Assembly: GCF_021699195.1 (NCBI RefSeq)
Contig: NZ_SSXE01000071.1
Coordinates: 1-43,339 of the forward strand
Origin: Nonomuraea sp. MG754425
GTDB taxonomy: Bacteria > Actinomycetota > Actinomycetes > Streptosporangiales > Streptosporangiaceae
DNA length: 43,339 nt
Reading direction: 5' to 3'
The translations under genes were made by a program, and so were the position numbers. The notes beneath the pieces were generated by a model. The model made no database searches. It saw only the letters and a list, made by a program, of their open reading frames with translations, and was not told where the DNA came from. This document shows, piece by piece, positions 26,311-34,485 of the stretch (position 1 is the stretch's first letter; each line of letters opens with the position of its first letter).

Positions 26311-26489
26311 GCGCGGTGCCGCGACCTGAGAGCTTCACCCCGAAAGGGCTTGCACCGTCGGTGAGGCGCGCCTGGCAGGTGCGCCTGCTTTCCAGAGTTG
26401 CCTCACCCGAGCGGTACAGATGCCTGAGAGATTCCGGGGAGGGTTGCTCCTTCGGCGCCCCGGCACCAGGTGCCGGGGACTCTCCCGCA
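26311..26489 (-). ncRNA. Tandem glycine riboswitch upstream of gcvP
   Basis: The minus-strand leader of gcvP carries two consecutive glycine aptamers. Aptamer 1 (about 26489-26400) begins CGGGAGAGTCCCCGG, has the hairpin CCCCGGCAC/GTGCCGGGG, then CGCCGAAGGAGCAA and AATCTCTCAGGCA. Aptamer 2 (about 26395-26311) reads CTCTGGAAAGC, CACCGACGGTGCAAGC and GGTGAAGCTCTCAGGT. The conserved cores and the short linker with TACCG match the known tandem architecture, in which glycine binding normally turns on the cleavage system. Boundaries are approximate. Confidence 0.95.
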
Positions 26490-26576
26490 CGGGGTCGTCA
26501 GCCTTGCTGTCCTAGATTACTACGCTAAGCCGCGAATACCGCTCAACGGACCACCCGGGCGCCCACCCGGCGGGAG

Positions 26577-27245
26577 TCAGCCCGTACGCCGGGCGCGGCG
26601 GCGGCGGGCCAGTTCGTCAGCGGGGTGGTCGGCCGGGACGGTGTCCTCGACCGCCGCGCGTTCCCCCGGCAGCTCCGCGAGGGAGCCCTCGACCTCCCGC
26701 CAGACCCGCCCGAGCGCGATGCCGAACACGCCCTGGCCGCCCTGGAGCAGATCGATCACCTCGTCGGCCGAGGTGCACTCGTAGACGCTGACGCCGTCGC
26801 TCATGAGCGTGATCTGCGCGAGGTCGGCGACCCCGCGGTCACGCAGGTGCTGCACGGCCGTGCGGATCTGCTGCAACGACACTCCGGTGTCGAGCAGCCG
26901 CTTGACGACCTTGAGCACCAGGATGTCCCGGAAGCTGTAGAGCCGCTGGGAGCCCGAGCCCTGCGCGGCTCTTATCGTGGGCTCCACCAGCCCCGTGCGC
27001 GCCCAGTAGTCGAGCTGCCTGTAGGTGATGCCGGCCGCGGCGCAGGCGGTGGGCCCGCGGTAGCCGATGTCGTCCGGCAGCGTCGTCGGCTGCTCGTCGA
27101 AGAGCAGACCCTGCTCCCCGGCACGCTGCCGCGCGCTCTCGCGCCGTACCGGATCTTCCTGGCCGGCCGTCTTTCCCTCGCCGCTGCTGACCGCCACGCG
27201 GACCTCCGGCTTTCTCTCATCCCGCGGCCTGATCTGGGGGTTCAT
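26577..27245 (-). CDS. MerR family transcriptional regulator
   Basis: A 222-residue regulator. After a ~60-residue charged, probably disordered N-terminus comes the MerR winged helix (YRGPTACAAAGITYRQLDYW, then SGSQRLYSFRDILVLKVVKR) and a coil (LDTGVSLQQIRTAVQHL). The C-terminal ~80 residues resemble a sensor domain (LMSDGVSVYECTSADEVIDL). Position and sequence match the second MerR gene of the conserved garA-merR-DUF151-merR-gcvP block, the Rv1830 position in M. tuberculosis, from memory. The long N-terminus could mean a later start, but no better ribosome binding site is visible. The effector is unknown. Confidence 0.9.
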   Translation of the reverse strand: MNPQIRPRDERKPEVRVAVSSGEGKTAGQEDPVRRESARQRAGEQGLLFDEQPTTLPDDIGYRGPTACAAAGITYRQLDYWARTGLVEPTIRAAQGSGSQRLYSFRDILVLKVVKRLLDTGVSLQQIRTAVQHLRDRGVADLAQITLMSDGVSVYECTSADEVIDLLQGGQGVFGIALGRVWREVEGSLAELPGERAAVEDTVPADHPADELARRRRARRTG

Positions 27246-27344
27246 AAAGGGCGACCACGGGTTTCACTTGCACCGTAGGACCGTGACCATGCTCAGTCAA
27301 CGATCCGGCTCGGCGCGTCGTGAAGCGTAAATGCACTGAAATAC

Positions 27345-27815
27345 CTACCCCGCCCTGCCGAAGTCCTCGGGAGTGATCGTGTCAAGGAACTCCCTGAACT
27401 TCTCCACCTCGTCCTCCTGGTCGTCCGGGATGATCACCCCGGCCTCCTGGACGACCTCCTCGCTGGCGAAGATGCGCGCCCCCGTACGCAGGGCGAGCGC
27501 GATCGAGTCGGACGGCCGCGCGCTCACCTCCACGCCGTTGGAGAACACCAGATCGGCGAAGAAGATGCCGTCGCGCAGGGCGACGATGTTGACCGCGCGC
27601 AGGCCCACACCGAGGGCGCTCAGCACGTCGCGGAACAGGTCATGCGTGAGCGGCCTCGGCGGAGGCTCCTCCGCCTGGGCCAGTGCGATGGCCGTCGCCT
27701 CGGTCATGCCAATCCATATCGGAAGGAAACGCTCCCCGTGTGCCTCCTTGAGCAAGACGATCGGCTGATTTGTGGGCATTTCAACTCGTACGCCCACGAC
27801 CTCCATCTGCAACAC
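27345..27815 (-). CDS. Bifunctional nuclease domain protein (DUF151)
   Basis: A 156-residue member of the DUF151/bifunctional nuclease family. Characteristic stretches are VVGVRVEMPTNQPIVLLKEA, PIWIGMTEATAIALA, PPRPLTHDLFRDVLSALGV and VEVSARPSDSIALALRTGA, followed by an acidic C-terminus (IPDDQEDEVEKFREFLD). Plant homologues show DNase/RNase activity; the bacterial role is not settled. The GTG at 27815 has GGAG six bases upstream, and an ATG three codons later is an alternative. It sits between the two MerR genes in an order conserved with M. tuberculosis (Rv1829 position). Confidence 0.92.
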   Translation of the reverse strand: MLQMEVVGVRVEMPTNQPIVLLKEAHGERFLPIWIGMTEATAIALAQAEEPPPRPLTHDLFRDVLSALGVGLRAVNIVALRDGIFFADLVFSNGVEVSARPSDSIALALRTGARIFASEEVVQEAGVIIPDDQEDEVEKFREFLDTITPEDFGRAG

Positions 27816-27946
27816 GGGCTGCTCCGTATTCCTGACCGGTCACCCGGCACAGCTCTTCGATCATCGCTTCTGCTGACATGGCTTCGCATTTCAACGTAAC
27901 ACCCGGCGGGCCTGGAATGCGCCCCGCCTCCCAGCTCGCTACGGTC

Positions 27947-28600
27947 TCAGCGCCCCAGGACCGACCGCACGCCCATGCGCACAAGGGATGCGTGCAGGTC
28001 GAGCAGGAGCGTGGTCAGTTCCCTGGCCGACTCCTCCGCCTCGCCGATGGCTCCGGGGCGGCGACGCTTCAGGATGGGGGCGACGGTCTGCTCCACCAGG
28101 CCGGCCTCGCGCTCGGCGGCGGCCTTGACCGCCCGCAGGTGCCGGGCGTGCAGGCCGAAGCGGGCCAGCGCGCCCACGGCGCGGGCCACCTTGAGCGACT
28201 CCTCGTCGTAACGCCTGGCCACGGGGGTGAGCAGACCGTAGTCCTCGAGCTCGGTGAGGGTCTCGTCGTCGATCTCCGCGGCCTCGATCAGCTCGGCCCG
28301 GCTGAGCTTGACCTCCTGCGCCTGCTGCACGGCCCGCGGAAGGCCGAAGCTCTCGGCCATCTTGTCCTTGATCACCCGCAGCGGCAGATAGTGGTCGCGC
28401 TGCTCGGTGAGGATGAAGCGCAGTTGCTCGACGTGCAGGTGGGTGAACTTACGGTAGCCGGACGGGCTGCGCTCGGGCTCGATCAGGCCCTCGCCCTCCA
28501 AGAACCTGATCTTGGAGATGGTCACATCGGGGAACTCGCCCTGAAGGAGGGCGAGCACCTCCCCGATGCTCATGTGCGACCGTGCGGCCTGTGAGGTCAT
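27947..28600 (-). CDS. ftsR: FtsR-like MerR family regulator
   Basis: A 217-residue MerR-type regulator matching the protein called FtsR in corynebacteria, where it controls the division gene ftsZ. The winged helix is MSIGEVLALLQGEFPDVTIS with IRFLEGEGLIEPERSPSGYR; the remainder is helical with VKLSRAELIEAAEIDDETLT in the middle. It starts four bases after the garA-like stop and is surely co-transcribed. No separate effector domain is recognisable. In M. tuberculosis the same position is Rv1828. The first ATG is used, though the protein could begin at the ATG nine codons later (MSIGEVL). Confidence 0.9.
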   Translation of the reverse strand: MTSQAARSHMSIGEVLALLQGEFPDVTISKIRFLEGEGLIEPERSPSGYRKFTHLHVEQLRFILTEQRDHYLPLRVIKDKMAESFGLPRAVQQAQEVKLSRAELIEAAEIDDETLTELEDYGLLTPVARRYDEESLKVARAVGALARFGLHARHLRAVKAAAEREAGLVEQTVAPILKRRRPGAIGEAEESARELTTLLLDLHASLVRMGVRSVLGR

Positions 28601-28604
28601 ACGC

Positions 28605-29108
28605 CTAGTTGACCCGCATCAGGAAGACGAGGCGGAACTTGCCGATCTGCACCTCGTCCCCCGTGTGCAGGGGGACCTCCTCGATGCGCTCGCGGTTGAC
28701 GTAGGTGCCGTTGAGGCTGCCCACGTCGCGCACGGAGAACTGGCCGCCCCGGTGGCGGTAGAACTCGACGTGCCGGCGCGAGACCGTGATGTCGTCGAGG
28801 AAGATGTCGCTCTCCGGGTGACGCCCGGTCGTGGTGAGCTCCTTGTCGAGCCGGAACCGGCTGCCCTGATTGGGGCCCCTGGTGACCGTGAGCAACGCCG
28901 CGCCGGGCGGGAGCTGCTCGACGAGCGCCCGTTCGGCCAGGAGCATGTCGCCGGCCTCAGCCTCGTATGCCTCGATTCCCGCGACGGAGATCGTCGATGT
29001 GGTATCCCCGGCGACCTCGGGCCTGGTCAACGGTGACCCACAGCGGGAACAGAAACGGGCATCCTCGGGGTTGGCGTGCCCGCACTGCGTGCAGTAGACG
29101 CTCGGCAT
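28605..29108 (-). CDS. garA: FHA domain protein, GarA/OdhI type with N-terminal zinc ribbon
   Basis: A 167-residue phosphothreonine-binding regulator. The N-terminus is a zinc ribbon (YCTQCGHANPEDARFCSRCG). A short region with GDTTSTIS follows, which matches the TTS phosphorylation motif of GarA/OdhI. Residues ~75-160 are the FHA domain (TTGRHPESDIFLDDITVSRR with RHVEFYRH, then SLNGTYVNRERI). In mycobacteria and corynebacteria this protein, controlled by PknG/PknB phosphorylation, inhibits 2-oxoglutarate dehydrogenase and adjusts glutamate metabolism. The zinc ribbon is an addition relative to the mycobacterial form as I recall it. It heads the garA-ftsR-DUF151-merR-gcvP series. gcvH, which precedes garA in M. 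tuberculosis, is absent. Confidence 0.9.
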   Translation of the reverse strand: MPSVYCTQCGHANPEDARFCSRCGSPLTRPEVAGDTTSTISVAGIEAYEAEAGDMLLAERALVEQLPPGAALLTVTRGPNQGSRFRLDKELTTTGRHPESDIFLDDITVSRRHVEFYRHRGGQFSVRDVGSLNGTYVNRERIEEVPLHTGDEVQIGKFRLVFLMRVN

Positions 29109-29188
29109 CGATCGGCTCGGCCTCCTACCGCGAAGACGCGGCGACGGTGCTCAGGGCGCGCCTCGCTTCGCTTTTTCAAGTTTGCGAA

Positions 29189-29323
29189 TGCCGCAAGATA
29201 CGCTGATCAGCGGCAAAGGTCAAGACGGGGCGCTGCACGTTGGTTCGGACGCAGACAAAGTTACCGTCGCCCCCGCCCCGTGGTCCATGCCGCCGCGCGT
29301 TTCTACATTACGATCTTGCGGCA
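29189..29323. repeat. Separated inverted repeat in the garA upstream region
   Basis: TGCCGCAAGAT (29189-29199) and its exact reverse complement ATCTTGCGGCA (29313-29323) flank a 113-base segment in the 268-base gap between the nucleotidyltransferase gene and garA. The gap holds no gene, is less GC-rich than its surroundings and must contain the garA promoter. Confidence 0.6.
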
Positions 29324-29376
29324 CTCCCTGCGCACATCGTTCGGCAAACCCTTTCCGATCACAGGGTGTGACGCTA

Positions 29377-31881
29377 TCACCCCGCGGCCTGTTCCACTAT
29401 GCGCGCCCAGTGTTCGAGCAACGCCTGGGCGCTGTCCATGTCCGCGGCCTCGGCCCACAGATCGGTGACGGGCTCGGTCGCGGCGGGCAGGACCAGCACC
29501 CAGCTCCCGTCGTCGCGGGCCACGCGCACGCCGTCGGTGGTGTCGATGCGGTGGCCCTCGGCCCCGGCCTCGGCGGCCTCGATGACCGAGCGCATGACGG
29601 CCCCCTTGGCCGCCCAGGGCGTGGGCACGGTGCGCTTGAGCATCCGCACCTCGGGGATCCTCGCGTCGATCTGGCTCAGCGACAGCCGGGTGCGGGCGAC
29701 CAGCCCGAGCAGGCGCATGAACGCGGCCAGCCCGTCGATCGCGGGGCTGAACTCCGGCACCACGAAGCCGCCGCGCCCGTCGGCCGCGAAGATCATGTCG
29801 GGTCCGGCGGCGGCCGAGGTGAGGGCGTCCAGCGCGGTGGAGGTCCACTGCACCTGGACGCCGTGGAAGCGGCACACCTGCTCGGCGACCCGTGTGGTGG
29901 TGACCGGCAGCGCGACCTGGCCGCCCTGGCGTTCGGCGGCCACCAGGTCCAGCACCACGAGCAGCGCGCGCTCCTCGCTGATGAGCTGGCCCTTCTCGTC
30001 CACCAGGGCGATGCGCTCGCCGACCGGGTCGAACCGCACCCCGAACGCCGCCCGCGAGTTGCTGACCAGCTCCGACAGGCGCTGCAGGTCGCGGCGGCGC
30101 TCGGCGAGCGTCTCGGTGGGCGAGACGTCGTCGAGGCGGGCGTTGACGGTCAGCACCTCGACGCCGACCCGGCCGAGCAGGGTGGGCAGCACGAGCGAGG
30201 AGGTGCCGCCCGCGCAGTCCACGACGACCTTCATGTCCCGTACGTCGCTGACGCTCACGTGGCGCAGCAGTTCGTGGGTGTAGTCCTCGAAGGCCCTGGC
30301 GGGGAAGTTCAGCTCGGCGATCTCGCCGGGGAAGGCGCGGCGGAACTCCTGGCGCGAGAAGACCCGTTCCAGCTTGCGCTGGGCGGCGGGCGGCAGGTCG
30401 GCGCCCCGGCTGTCCATGATGACGATGTCCACGCTCTGCGGGTCGCCCGGGGTGGTGCGCAGCGTGATGCCGCCGGCGGCCGACTCGCGCGCGGTGTGGA
30501 AGCGGGTGACGGGCAGCGGGGCGGCCTCGAGGTCGAGGACGTTGATGGCGCCGGCGGTGAGCGCGCCGATGACGGCCCGCTTGAGCGCCCTGGCGGCGAG
30601 GGAGCAGTCGCGGGAGGTGACGACGTACTCGCCCTTCTTGAGGGTGGTGGCGTACGCGCTGGCCAGGCGGACGCACAGCTCGGCGGTGATCTCGACGTTG
30701 ACCAGCCCGCTGACGCCCCGGGGGCCGAACAGGTTGCGCTGGCCGCGCGACTCCCAGATCACGCTGGTGTTGACGACCGCGCCGGCCTCGATGGTCTTGA
30801 ACGGGTAGACCTTGACGCCGCTGGAGACGTACGCCTCTGCCTCGATGACGCACTCGTCGCCGATGACGGCGTTCTCCTCGATGCGGACGCCGGCCATCAC
30901 GTCGGTGCTCTTGCCGATGACGCAGCCGCGCAGGTGGGCGCCGGGGCCGAGGTAGACGTTGTCGTGCACGATCGCGCGGTGCAGGAACGCGCCCTCGCGG
31001 ACGACGGCGTTGTTGCCGAGCACGGTGTACTCGCGCAGTTCGGCGCCGGCCTCGACCTTGGCGTAGTCGCCGATGAGCAGCGGGCCCTTGAGCACGGCTT
31101 GGGGGTCCACCGAGGCGGAGTCGGCCACCCAGACGCCCGGGGACAGCTCGAAGCCGCCGATGTCCAGCTCGACCTTGCCGGACAGGGCGTCGGCCTGGGC
31201 CTTGAGGTAGCTCTCGTGGGTGCCGACGTCCTCCCAGTAGCCGTCGGCGACGTAGCCGTAGATGGGGGCGCCGCGGGCCAGCAGGGCCGGGAAGACGTCC
31301 GAGGACCAGTCGACGGGCTCGCCGGTGGCCACGGCGTCGAGGACCTCGGGCTCCATGACGTAGATGCCGGTGTTGACGGTGTCGGAGAAGACCTGGCCCC
31401 AGGTGGGCTTCTCCAGGAAGCGCTGGACGCGGCCCTCGTCGTCCACGATGATGATCCCGAATTCGAGGGGGTTCGGTACCCGTTTGAGGCCGATCGTCAC
31501 GAGGGCCCCATTTTCGCGGTGAAAACGGATCATGTCGGATAAATCGATATCCGTCAGGGCGTCTCCGGAGATCACCAGGAATCGATCGTCGCGGAGGCGG
31601 TCGGCGGCGTTCTTGACGCTGCCCGCGGTGCCGAGCGGGATGTCCTCGGTGGCGTACTGGAGGCTCATGCCCAGTTCGTCGCCGTCGCCGAAGTAGTTGC
31701 GCACGAGCGCGGCGAGGAACTGCAGCGTCACCACCGTCTCGGTGACGCCGTGCCGCTTGAGCAGGCGCAGGACGTGCTCCATGATCGGCCGGTTGACCAC
31801 GGGGAGCAGGGGTTTGGGCTGGTTGGCGGTCATGGGACGCAGCCGAGTGCCCTCACCGCCCGCCATGACGACCGCCTTCAC
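29377..31881 (-). CDS. Sugar-phosphate nucleotidyltransferase fused to a degenerate phosphomannomutase domain
   Basis: An 834-residue fusion, usually annotated mannose-1-phosphate guanylyltransferase. Residues 1-235 are the nucleotidyltransferase with MKAVVMAGGEGTRLRPMT and an active-site Lys in NQPKPLLPV, VISGDALTDIDL and YWEDVGTHESYL. Residues ~250-380 are left-handed beta-helix hexapeptide repeats. Residues ~390-834 have the phosphohexomutase layout, but its catalytic motifs are lost: the TASHNP phosphoserine loop reads TLRTTPGDPQS, and the DGDADR metal loop reads FDPVGERIALVDEKG. The C-terminal part is probably structural or regulatory. The product would supply GDP-mannose or a related nucleotide sugar for envelope glycans. 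It begins four bases after the pgsA-like stop, indicating an operon. Confidence 0.93.
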   Translation of the reverse strand: MKAVVMAGGEGTRLRPMTANQPKPLLPVVNRPIMEHVLRLLKRHGVTETVVTLQFLAALVRNYFGDGDELGMSLQYATEDIPLGTAGSVKNAADRLRDDRFLVISGDALTDIDLSDMIRFHRENGALVTIGLKRVPNPLEFGIIIVDDEGRVQRFLEKPTWGQVFSDTVNTGIYVMEPEVLDAVATGEPVDWSSDVFPALLARGAPIYGYVADGYWEDVGTHESYLKAQADALSGKVELDIGGFELSPGVWVADSASVDPQAVLKGPLLIGDYAKVEAGAELREYTVLGNNAVVREGAFLHRAIVHDNVYLGPGAHLRGCVIGKSTDVMAGVRIEENAVIGDECVIEAEAYVSSGVKVYPFKTIEAGAVVNTSVIWESRGQRNLFGPRGVSGLVNVEITAELCVRLASAYATTLKKGEYVVTSRDCSLAARALKRAVIGALTAGAINVLDLEAAPLPVTRFHTARESAAGGITLRTTPGDPQSVDIVIMDSRGADLPPAAQRKLERVFSRQEFRRAFPGEIAELNFPARAFEDYTHELLRHVSVSDVRDMKVVVDCAGGTSSLVLPTLLGRVGVEVLTVNARLDDVSPTETLAERRRDLQRLSELVSNSRAAFGVRFDPVGERIALVDEKGQLISEERALLVVLDLVAAERQGGQVALPVTTTRVAEQVCRFHGVQVQWTSTALDALTSAAAGPDMIFAADGRGGFVVPEFSPAIDGLAAFMRLLGLVARTRLSLSQIDARIPEVRMLKRTVPTPWAAKGAVMRSVIEAAEAGAEGHRIDTTDGVRVARDDGSWVLVLPAATEPVTDLWAEAADMDSAQALLEHWARIVEQAAG

Positions 31882-31885
31882 CCGA

Positions 31886-32479
31886 TCACCCCTTCTCGGC
31901 CGTGCTCTTGGCCTCGTTTACGAGTTGGCGCACCTGTACCACATACAGCACCCCCGCCCACCAGTACAGGCCCGTTCCCCAGAGTGCGAAGGACCACCCG
32001 GCAATTCGGGCTATATCGGCATACCACCCAGAGTGGGAGGCAAGGAAGAGCAGCGGGAAGGCATACATGAGGTTGAACATGGCGGCCTTGCCCAGAAAAT
32101 GCACTTGAAGTGCCTTATAGCCGTATTTGCGAAGTACGGGGAAGAAACTCGCGACCAAGAGTTCCCGCCCGAGGATGACCGCGACCAGCCACCACGGGAT
32201 GACGTCGCGGAGCAGGAGGGCGAAGATCGTGGCGAAGACGTAGAGCTTGTCCGCCGCCGGGTCGATGATCCGGCCGAGATTGCTGGTCTGGTTGAACGCG
32301 CGCGCGATCTTTCCGTCGAGCCAGTCCGTGAAACCGGCCACCGCCAGGACGCCGATGGCCCAGCCGTCCGCCCTCGGCCCGAGGACCAGCCACAGGAAGA
32401 CGGGGACGCCGAGGAGGCGCAGGAAGCTCAGCAGGTTGGGAACCGTCCAGATCCGGTCCTCGGCGGAAGTTTCGCTCAC
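31886..32479 (-). CDS. pgsA: CDP-alcohol phosphatidyltransferase (PgsA-like)
   Basis: A 197-residue membrane enzyme that transfers a phosphatidyl group from CDP-diacylglycerol to an alcohol. The signature D-x2-DG-x2-AR-x8-G-x3-D-x3-D is complete: TDWLDGKIAR, then G in SNLGRIIDPAADKLYV. About five to six hydrophobic segments are visible, and the N-terminus begins SETSAEDRIWTVPNLLSFLR. The GTG at 32479 is preferred over an upstream in-frame start at 32560, which would add 27 non-homologous residues. The acceptor could be glycerol phosphate or inositol phosphate and cannot be settled by eye. It heads the unit with the nucleotidyltransferase gene. Confidence 0.88.
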   Translation of the reverse strand: MSETSAEDRIWTVPNLLSFLRLLGVPVFLWLVLGPRADGWAIGVLAVAGFTDWLDGKIARAFNQTSNLGRIIDPAADKLYVFATIFALLLRDVIPWWLVAVILGRELLVASFFPVLRKYGYKALQVHFLGKAAMFNLMYAFPLLFLASHSGWYADIARIAGWSFALWGTGLYWWAGVLYVVQVRQLVNEAKSTAEKG

Positions 32480-32611
32480 GCAGCAGACCCTACTGCGTGA
32501 AACTCCCACGTAGTGGGCCGCCTCCGTCCGGCTTTGCGGCCGTACGCCCCCGCGCCGCACGGCGCTGCGCGCCCGGGAGCGGGCCGGTCGCGGGGTGACC
32601 GGCAGGGGATG

Positions 32612-33376
32612 TCAGGTGCGGAGGAAGGCGTGGGTGCGGCCCGCCTCCTCGAAGCCGAGCCGGGCGTAGAAGTGGCGCGGCCAGTCGTCGGCGTCCGCGA
32701 CGAGGAAGATCAGCTCGGCTCCGGCCGCCTCCGCCAGCAGGGCGGTCATGAGGGAGCGCGCGTGGCCCCTGCCCCGGTGCTCCTCGCCGGTGAAGACGCT
32801 CTCGATCTGGACGACGCCGTCGTGCGCGTACAGGTCGGCCCGGGCGGCGATCTCGCCGGACGGGGCGCGCACGCCGCGGAAGGCGACCGTCGAGGCGCCC
32901 CGCAGCCGGGCCTCCACGCGCCGGGCGAGCCCGTCGATCACCTCGTCGGGGGCCTGCGGCAGGACGCGGCGCCAGTCGCGGCGCAGCACCGGCAGCAACT
33001 CCTCGAGCCCGAGCCGCTCGGCGGGCGGCGGGCCGGGCGGGACCACGCCGCGGAAGACCATGACGAGGTTCGTCTCGTGCTCGTATCCGGCGGCGGCGAA
33101 GGCGGGCGCCCACGCGGCGCCGAGGCGGTCGTCGTCGACGCAGACCAGCCGGTGCCGCCGCTCCGCGAGCACCTCGTCGGCCGCCGCCAGCACCTCGCCG
33201 ACGTCAGGGCCTGCTTCGGCGCCCGCTCCAGGGGCGATGATCAGCTTGTTGTCGTCGTACGAGCCGGGGAAACGATCGTCGAGCACCCCGAACCCGCCCG
33301 GCGCGGGCAGCACCCGTGGTGCCCGGCGGCGGGCGAAACCGTGCAGGAAGCCCAGCGCCCGCGCCGGCTCAGCCAC
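32612..33376 (-). CDS. GNAT family N-acetyltransferase
   Basis: A 254-residue acetyltransferase. The C-terminal ~120 residues are a GNAT fold: ADLYAHDGVVQIESVFTGEE, the acetyl-CoA loop HRGRGHARSLMTALLAEA, and WPRHFYARLGFEEAGRTHAF. The N-terminal half, with ALGFLHGFARRRAPRVLPAP, GSYDDNKLII and LVCVDDDRLG, is a second, GNAT-like half common in actinomycete proteins of this length. The GTG at 33376 overlaps the trpF stop by eight bases, so coupling with trpF is likely; another GTG at 33394 is possible. The acceptor is unknown. Confidence 0.87.
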   Translation of the reverse strand: MAEPARALGFLHGFARRRAPRVLPAPGGFGVLDDRFPGSYDDNKLIIAPGAGAEAGPDVGEVLAAADEVLAERRHRLVCVDDDRLGAAWAPAFAAAGYEHETNLVMVFRGVVPPGPPPAERLGLEELLPVLRRDWRRVLPQAPDEVIDGLARRVEARLRGASTVAFRGVRAPSGEIAARADLYAHDGVVQIESVFTGEEHRGRGHARSLMTALLAEAAGAELIFLVADADDWPRHFYARLGFEEAGRTHAFLRT

Positions 33377-33965
33377 CGGAGCGCCGCACCTCACGCAGGA
33401 ACGCCTCGATCAGGCCCGGGTCCTTGACGCCCGGCGCGCTCTCCACACCGCTGGACACGTCGACCCCCCAGGGCTCCGCGGCCTCGATCGCCTCGCGGAC
33501 GTTGCCGGGGGCGAGCCCGCCCGCCAGCATCCACCGCCCGGAGGGCCGGCCGCGCACGGCGGCCCAGTCCCACGGCAGGCCGGAGCCGGCGTGCGGGGCG
33601 TCGACCAGGAGCAGGTCCTCGTCGTAGGCGCCGCACCGCAGGTCGGCCTGGGCGTCAACGGCGCGCACGAGGCGGACGCCGAGGTCCTTCAGCGCGGTGA
33701 AGTCGGCGTGCGGGTGGTTGCCGTGCAACTGCACGGCCCGCACCCCGGAGGCCAGCGCCGCGGCGCGGACCGTCTCGGGGTCCTCCCCGCGGAAGACGCC
33801 GACGGTGAGCACCCGCTCGGGCACCAGCGCCGCCAGCTCCGCCGCCCGCTCGGGCGTGATCCGGCGCGGGCTCCTGGTCATGACCAGGCCGATCGCGTCG
33901 GCCCCCGCCCCGACGGCGGCGGCCACGTGCTCGGGCTCGCGCAACCCGCAGATCTTCACATACAC
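33369..33965 (-). CDS. trpF: Phosphoribosylanthranilate isomerase (TrpF)
   Basis: TrpF converts phosphoribosylanthranilate to CdRP in tryptophan synthesis. The 198-residue TIM barrel has the catalytic Cys in VKICGLREPEH, the phosphate-binding and barrel strands IGLVMTRSPRRIT, VQLHGNHPHADF, LLLVDAPHAGSG, MLAGGLAPGNV and the catalytic Asp in WGVDVSSGVESAPGVKD. Length is normal. It starts at GTG 33965, with another GTG two codons later. It stands away from other trp genes, between a four-helix membrane protein (10-base gap) and the GNAT gene. Many actinobacteria instead rely on the dual-function PriA, which makes this copy noteworthy. Confidence 0.92.
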   Translation of the reverse strand: MYVKICGLREPEHVAAAVGAGADAIGLVMTRSPRRITPERAAELAALVPERVLTVGVFRGEDPETVRAAALASGVRAVQLHGNHPHADFTALKDLGVRLVRAVDAQADLRCGAYDEDLLLVDAPHAGSGLPWDWAAVRGRPSGRWMLAGGLAPGNVREAIEAAEPWGVDVSSGVESAPGVKDPGLIEAFLREVRRSGG

Positions 33966-33975
33966 ATCTCCGACC

Positions 33976-34377
33976 TTAACGCCGGCGCGCGGCTGCCGGT
34001 GACCACGCCCAGACCAGCACGGCGACGATCAGCCCGAACAGCACCACCCCGGCCGGCAGGTGCGCCCCCAGCCACAGCCAGGTGACGTGCTGGAGCATCC
34101 CGGCCAGGAACAGCGCGAGGCTGGCCAGCGCGGGCCAGCCCGCCCCGCGGCCCGGCCGCCAGACCAGCACCGCCAGCACGACCTGGACGAGCGCGACGAG
34201 GTGCACGATCAGGCCGGCCAGCACGTGGGTCTCGATCATCGACTCCGACTCCACCGCCTGGCCGGCGAAGGAGGCGGCCACGACCAGCGCCGCCGCCTGG
34301 GCGGTGACGGCGAGGCGCAGGCCGTACAGGAGGCCGGTGGAGACCTGGCTCGTCTTCGGGGGCGCGGTGACGGTCAT
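33976..34377 (-). CDS. Four-helix integral membrane protein of unknown function
   Basis: A 133-residue hydrophobic protein with four predicted membrane helices: LRLAVTAQAAALVVAASFAG, HVLAGLIVHLVALVQVVLAV, LASLALFLAGMLQHVTWLWL and PAGVVLFGLIVAVLVWAWSP. Three His residues lie in or near helices 2 and 3 (ETHVLAGLIVH, LQHVTW), in spacing that could bind haem as in small cytochrome or CtaA-like proteins, but this is speculative. The ATG follows AAAGGACCACCG. It ends 10 bases before trpF and lies 108 bases upstream of nothing functionally related. Confidence 0.78.
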   Translation of the reverse strand: MTVTAPPKTSQVSTGLLYGLRLAVTAQAAALVVAASFAGQAVESESMIETHVLAGLIVHLVALVQVVLAVLVWRPGRGAGWPALASLALFLAGMLQHVTWLWLGAHLPAGVVLFGLIVAVLVWAWSPAAARRR

Positions 34378-34485
34378 CGGTGGTCCTTTCGCTCACGAGA
34401 GGACCACATGGTCGTGGCGCGGGGTGCGGCCGGTCGTCAGCCTGCCGGATGACACCCGCGTACGCCGTGCGGATGAGCCGGGGCC

